Positions 13,957 to 18,778 of a DNA stretch of 18,778 nucleotides are shown here, in pieces; the stretch's first letter is position 1; the number at the start of each line of letters is the position of its first letter. Location of the stretch: positions 1 to 18,778 of the forward strand of contig USAC01000037.1 of the NCBI GenBank assembly GCA_900552475.1, in the 5' to 3' direction. Under the pieces are notes generated by a model that saw nothing but the letters and a program-made list of their open reading frames with translations, searched no databases and had not been told where the DNA came from. The position numbers were made by a program, and so were the translations under genes. This DNA is from an uncultured Eubacteriales bacterium (GTDB lineage: Bacteria; Bacillota; Clostridia; Oscillospirales; Oscillospiraceae).

Positions 13957-15048
13957 CCAATGGCACGACGTACTCGCACAAGACGGTTGTGTCCAAGGTC
14001 GAGGCGGGCAATAAGCTGCAGAACAACAGCGGTGACGCGAGATGGCTGACCCAGACGGAGATGGACGAGATCATTGCCGCGGCGAAGGAGAAGGGCATTG
14101 AGATTGTCCCCCTGCTGAACCTGCCGGGTCACGCCAATACGATTCTGGACATTGCGGATGATACGTACAATGCAAGTGGTTCCAATAACACGCTCAATGT
14201 CGCGAGCAACGAGGAAGCGCGTAACTTTGGCATGGCCATTTTTAAGAAGTATGTGGACTACTTTGCTGGCAAGGGCTGCAAGTTCTTCAACTTCGGTGCG
14301 GATGAGTATGCGAATGATGTATATGGCCCCTCCGATTCGAGATTTAGCTTCAGCCAGTTGAATTCGACTCAGTATAGCACGTTTGTCAGCTTTATCAATG
14401 AGCTGGCTGCGTACATTAAAACCAAGGATGTTAACGGTGTGAAGATGACGCCGCGTGCATTCAATGACGGACTGTATTATAATAATCAGAACGTGACTAT
14501 TGACACGGATATCCAGTGTTGCTACTGGTCTAGTGGCTGGGATACTTATAAGGTTGTGTCGGCAGCTACGATTGCTAAAAAAGGCCACAGCATGATTAAT
14601 ACGCATGGCGATTTTTACTATGTGCTTGGAAAGACGGATCAGTTTGACAGCGGTTATAGCTATGCAAAAAACTTCAGCAACAAGGCCTTTATGAACAGCA
14701 ATGTCAACAGCCCTGTTGGTTCTATGTTCTGCATTTGGAGCGATTTCCCCACTGCGGAGACTGAGCAGGTAGTTGCGCAGAAGGTGCGTCTGCCTATGCG
14801 TGCCATGGCTCTGCGGATGGACGGCAAGTCCATCAACGGTATGGGTACGAGCGTAGTTGCGAATGGCTTTAATGCGGATGGTACGCTGAATGTCGGAAGC
14901 ACGGGCTCTGTTACAGAGAGAACCATCACTGTTGCAGTCGGCGGGACGAAGACTGTGACTGCGGATGGCTATTATAACGGTTCGTATGCAACGGAAGATA
15001 CTACAATCGCTACGGCGTCTGCAGTAGGCACTGCGGCTGTCGATAGAA

Positions 15049-15473
15049 CTGAAAATGAAGTAACGACAATTGAATCCGGGAAACAATATTTGATCGTTCA
15101 TAAGAGAAGTGGATTGGTGCTTAATGATAGCACAAGTGGCAACGGAATTCTTTTGGGCGAGAAAGCCAACAGTAGTGACCAGTTGTGGACGATTACGAAG
15201 TACTCATCCTCCAGTAGTAACGCATATACCATCCAAGGTGTTGCTAAAAATTATATCACTGAAATCGGAAACGGATCCGCAACGCTTGGAACGAGCAAAG
15301 GCTATGTCCAGATGGCATATAATTCGAATGGTTATTGGAATATCTATGATAAGCCATACTGGACTAATTACTATTTGAATCAATACGGCGGTGCATCGAG
15401 TACGATGGCTGCGGGCTATACAGCTGATGGTGCATCTGATGATGGTAGCCAATGGCAGATTTATCAGGTAACG
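15049..15473 (+). other. Beta-trefoil (ricin-B-like) insert within the exoprotein
   Basis: About 140 residues split into three similar parts, each ending in a W-x-I motif: GKQYLIVHKRSGLVL to QLWTITKY, YTIQGVAKNYI to YWNIYDK, and YYLNQYGG to SQWQIYQV. The threefold pattern and the Q/Y-W-x-I endings are typical of carbohydrate-binding beta-trefoils. It interrupts an Ig-like domain whose strands resume with TTITFTGKSVGDTSVQIG. Confidence 0.6.
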
Positions 15474-18400
15474 CCGGGAACGAAAGCGCAGACCACCATT
15501 ACCTTCACCGGTAAGTCCGTCGGCGATACCTCCGTCCAGATCGGCGATGTGACGTATAAGATTCATGTGGTTGCCGAGGATCTCTCAAATGTAACCCCGC
15601 TGACGATTGAGTATTGGATTACGAACCGTCAGGTAACAGCTAATGGTGGGACTAACAAGAAGATTAATGCCGCCGATAGCACCATTTACAGTGAAACTGG
15701 TGCAAAGTTTACTGATTTGGTGCCTGCTACAGGTACACAAGACGGCAATGATGTTGTGTTCTGGAAGGGAACGCGACTGACCAGTGATAATAAGCAGACG
15801 GATACTGCAGGTGTTGATAAGACTAAAGCTGGTGACAGTCTCACCTATATTCGTTACTGGAACACAAAATGGTCGTTTTCGGCTGATGGAAAGACATGGG
15901 AGGATTTCAACAGCGAGGATCAGATTGTAGCCTATTATCTACAGAAGACCGAAGTTACCTCGGAAATCACGACAAATGTTGTGGACTGGGGACAGCCGTA
16001 TTCCGAGTGGGCGGCTGGTACTGATAACAGATGGTTCTGGGATGGATATGTTGAAAATGGTTCAAAATATGTGTTCCTAGATTTTGCGGTTGTCTATGAA
16101 GACAACACCCAGAATCCGTCCAGCTTTCCCTCGGATAACACGCTGTTCTATCATTTCGATGGTTGTTCCGAGAGCAATCCGAGAATCCTTGGTGCCATTA
16201 GCTTTACGGAGAACAGTGACTATGAAATCTGGAAAGTAACTGTAACGGATGGTACTTCTACGGGATATAGTAGCTATGAAACATTTACTCCGACCTACGA
16301 TAATAAGACGGAAACGACAGTTTGGGATGAGTCTATGGGCGGGATTCCGCAGATTGATCAGTTGCAGTATATTGCAAATCGTAGCGGAAAACTGGTTCGG
16401 GTCTATGTCCGCGCAAAGGTAACCGAGGATTCCCTGACGGTCAACTACTACGATGAAAGCAATACAACGTTGCCGTTCTATAGCTATAATATTGCGGTTG
16501 CGAGTGGAACTACTTTCAACAATGACTTTGCCTATAGCAATGGAAGACTGATTAACAATACCGTTACGAATATTAAAAACGTAACGCAGACAGTTAACTG
16601 GAAGCTGGAGGAAATGTCCGAGATTGGTGCGCAGTATCGTTATGGTAATTACACGTTCACCAATGCAAACAAAGAAACCGGCAATAAAGTAGTGAATCTG
16701 TATTATAAGTTTAAGACAGAGAAAACCTTTGTGGTCGATTTCGGACTGCCGCTGCACATTGAAAAAACAGATATCAACCCGGCGCTTGCGAGCGCCAACA
16801 TCACGGAAGTGGCGGTTGGAAAGAGCCTTTATGCGACTATCAACGCAAATGCGGATTATAGCATTGATTATATCCTGAATAAGACGATCGATGGCTCCGA
16901 CAGAGTTACTGTTACGTATTCGGGCACGAATAAGCAGGGCGAGGATGATTCGGCGACCTATAATCTGACCGTCATCCCCGCGACGAGTGTTTACTACGAG
17001 GACAGCTTCGCGACGTTCACGAACGCGAACGGTACAAAGAATGTTGCACAGGTAGATACTGGTGACAAGGGGATCTGGACGAAGGTGACGGACGGCACCA
17101 CGCAGACGAACGTCAATCAGGCGCTCGAGGAGCTGGGCGGCACAACGAATACTAAGAATGTCTACGGCTATGACCCGGCCTATGCCGACAGCAGCAAGTT
17201 CTCCATGGGCTCCGCCACCAAGGTCACCGTGGCTGCGGACACTTATAAAGAGGGCAAAACCCAGTGGCCCACCGCGACCTTCACCTTTACAGGCACCGGC
17301 TTCGACGTCATCTCCCTGACCGACAACACCTCCGGAGCAATTTTTGTCGATGTCTATAAGGGCACGGCCACTTCTGGCGATTCTGTGAAGAGCTACGCAG
17401 TGAACAATTACTATAGCTATAAGCAGAATGAAAATGGGCAGTGGGTTGTCAGTAAGGACGGCAATAATGCACTGTATCAGATTCCCGTCATGAAGGTTAG
17501 CGGTCTTGATTACGGTGAGTACACCGCGGTGATCCGTGTTGCGTATTCGAGCTTCTTCGACCAGACGACGAAGAACGAGTACAACTTCTGGCTCGACGCC
17601 ATCCGTGTCTATGACCCCATGGGCAAGGATAACGCGACCTATGAGCAGGACAACGAGGGCTATCCGCAGTACATCAAGCTCCACGACGAGTTGGTGAAGA
17701 CAGGTAGTAGTATTGATGCAAAGCTTGGCGCAACAGTGTTCATCGATGGTGCAGCTGAGGCCACGATCGCTCAATACAAGAACTACGGCCCCAACAACGA
17801 GGTCTATCTGGCAAACGGTCAGGCAATCACCTTCAAGATCCCAGCGAATGCCAATATTGCAAGCATCCAGATCGGTGCAAAGGCCCCCAATGGTACGGCG
17901 AAGATGACTGTGACGGGTACAGATGATCCGAAAGAGATTTCTTCTGCGACCGAGATGTACTACAAGGTAAATGTGGATGCGACGGCAGCGGATAAGGTAG
18001 TGGCCATTGCAAATAAGGGGACTGGTATCCTGTCTCTGACGAATCTGAAGATTACCTTTAAGACGAATCCGAACGCCACCGTAACGTTGGCCGCGCTGAC
18101 CGATGACGATCAGGCGAATGCCGTTGCGCAGGTTCGCGCGCTGTTTGCCGAGCCGGTGGAACCGTTCAATCCCGATCTCTTCACGGCGAGCTGGGGTCAC
18201 AGCGTCCGTAAGGGCGACACCGCCACGCTGACAGTGAAGACCTCCGAGGATGTCGAAGCCATCGAGGTTGACGGTCAGATGATTGACAAGTACGTTACCC
18301 GTACCGAGCGTAGCGGCTGGGGCTGGTGGGCCAAGACGGTGACCTTCCGCGAGTTCACCTACACCGATACCGCTACGGTGACCAAGGATTACACAGTCTG

Positions 18401-18525
18401 CGCCGTCAACGGCAAGGGCGTCAGCAGTGATGCAATTACCGCGACCCTGACCGTCCGCCCGTCCGTCCGCGACTGGCTGCACGGCATCTTCGGCAAGTGG
18501 TTCTGAGAGAGGAGTGATCGAAATC

Positions 18526-18771
18526 ATGAAGAAAACCTATGTGAAACCCGAGGTGCATTTCGAGAGCTTCGAGCTGAGCACCAATATTGCATATGCCTGC
18601 GGTAAGCCGACACATACGCCGACAAACGGAACTTGCGGTGTAACGATTGATGGTCTTCCTGGGACTGTTTTTCTAAGCACCGTAGCGGGTTGTAAATATG
18701 AAAAACAGGATGGATATAGCGGTATTTGCTATCATCAGCCTGATGGTTCTTTGAATCTCTTCAACTCCTGA
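18526..18771 (+). CDS. Small four-cysteine protein of unknown function (81 residues)
   Basis: Starts at ATG 18526 with GAGAGGAG upstream; a GTG at 18514 is in frame but lies inside that ribosome site. The N-terminal 22 residues (MKKTYVKPEVHFESFELSTN) are leader-like: basic start, KP, a FESFELS block, then IAYACG. The rest holds C25, C37, C56 and C68, spaced C-x11-C-x18-C-x11-C, a symmetrical arrangement. The end is GICYHQPDGSLNLFNS. There is no classical signal peptide or membrane helix. I have an impression, not verified, of similar small proteins (K-x-Y-x-KP...FESF...IA...C, ending NLFNS) in several copies in Oscillospiraceae genomes. Base composition is AT-richer than the core genes, like the middle of the adjoining exoprotein, 19 bases upstream, with which it may be co-transcribed. 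Possible roles include a modified-peptide (RiPP) precursor or a small surface-associated protein; neither is shown. Confidence 0.75.
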   Translation: MKKTYVKPEVHFESFELSTNIAYACGKPTHTPTNGTCGVTIDGLPGTVFLSTVAGCKYEKQDGYSGICYHQPDGSLNLFNS

Positions 18772-18778
18772 CCCAATC

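Larger units (their letters stand above)
13661..18506 (+). pseudogene. Large secreted GH20 beta-N-acetylhexosaminidase-like multidomain protein, frameshifted near its start
   Basis: Two overlapping frames rejoin into one protein of about 1,614 residues if a single extra G at 13955/13956 is ignored. Residues 1-33 are a signal peptide (LRKKVLSLILAVVMVV, cleavage after SAFA). About 46-400 is a GH20 catalytic domain resembling the lacto-N-biosidase/StrH branch: LHLDCGRKYFS, GNDGLRFLLNDMS, LLNLPGHAN, and FNFGADEYAND with the catalytic pair D214-E215, then AFNDGLYY, CYWSSGW, NTHGDFYY and FCIWSDFPTAE. An Ig-like (Big2-type) domain begins near 419 and is interrupted by a beta-trefoil-like insert (about 464-603). 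Further beta-rich modules follow, one near 1107-1340 running from VYYEDSFATF to DAIRVYDP, then an Ig-like C-terminal domain ending VRDWLHGIFGKWF. There is no LPXTG motif. The start ATG 13661 is preferred because GGGAAAGGA is then eight bases upstream. The frameshift may be a real mutation or a sequence error; if real, a second start inside the GH20 domain would give no export signal. Confidence 0.85.

Noticed and set aside
16077..18527. 816-codon open frame on the minus strand opposite the exoprotein
   Set aside because: Its length is striking, but it mirrors the exoprotein frame, is rich in I/R/H/L without membrane or domain pattern, and has no promoter or ribosome site.
1..18778. CRISPR arrays, tRNA/rRNA genes, insertion sequences, phage integrase or att sites
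   Set aside because: No regularly spaced direct repeats, tRNA-like cloverleaf, transposase or integrase motif was seen anywhere in the window.

Overview
The window looks like a chromosomal segment of a GC-rich, spore-forming gut Clostridium relative (Oscillospiraceae/Ruminococcaceae type). The reasons are an NtpF-I-K-E V-type ATPase operon, an IscR-SufC-B-D-S-U iron-sulfur operon in Gram-positive order with SufU, an alpha/beta-type small acid-soluble spore protein, strong AGGAGG-like ribosome sites, sigma-A and sigma-G style promoters, and a large secreted glycan-degrading protein of the kind found in mucin- and oligosaccharide-using gut Clostridia. This placement is inferred from gene content, not from a search.

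Layout. 1-2962 (minus strand): start of a V-type ATPase operon read leftward, ntpF-ntpI-ntpK-ntpE (ntpE cut by the window edge), driven by a good extended -10 promoter at 3048-3076. 3290-4432 (plus): exported D-Ala-D-Ala carboxypeptidase. 4512-5849 (plus): glucose-6-phosphate isomerase with its own promoter. 5967-6374 (plus): a 135-residue P-loop protein of unknown function. 6490-7502 (plus): azlC-azlD branched-chain amino acid exporter pair, closed by a terminator. 7684-13036 (plus): a complete suf operon. It begins at a consensus promoter (TTGACA-17-TATAAT) threaded by a perfect 9-bp dyad, and ends at a UUCG-capped terminator. 13172-13369 (minus): spore protein with a sigma-G-like promoter. 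13661-18506 (plus): a roughly 1,600-residue secreted GH20 hexosaminidase-like protein interrupted by one frameshift. 18526-18771 (plus): an 81-residue four-cysteine protein.

How the parts work together. The V-ATPase subunit K carries all residues I would expect for a sodium site, so the enzyme is probably a sodium pump or synthase. The suf genes form one translationally coupled assembly line: SufS removes sulfur from cysteine, SufU relays it, SufBCD is the scaffold, and an IscR-type regulator with three cysteines sits first and probably represses its own promoter when cluster supply is adequate. The right end is an accessory module: a modular surface or secreted glycosidase of visibly lower GC in its middle, followed by a small cysteine-bearing protein.

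The most interesting places are the 81-residue four-cysteine protein, the GH20 protein with a beta-trefoil nested inside an Ig-like domain (and its frameshift), the mini P-loop protein at 5967-6374, and the operator-like dyad at the suf promoter.
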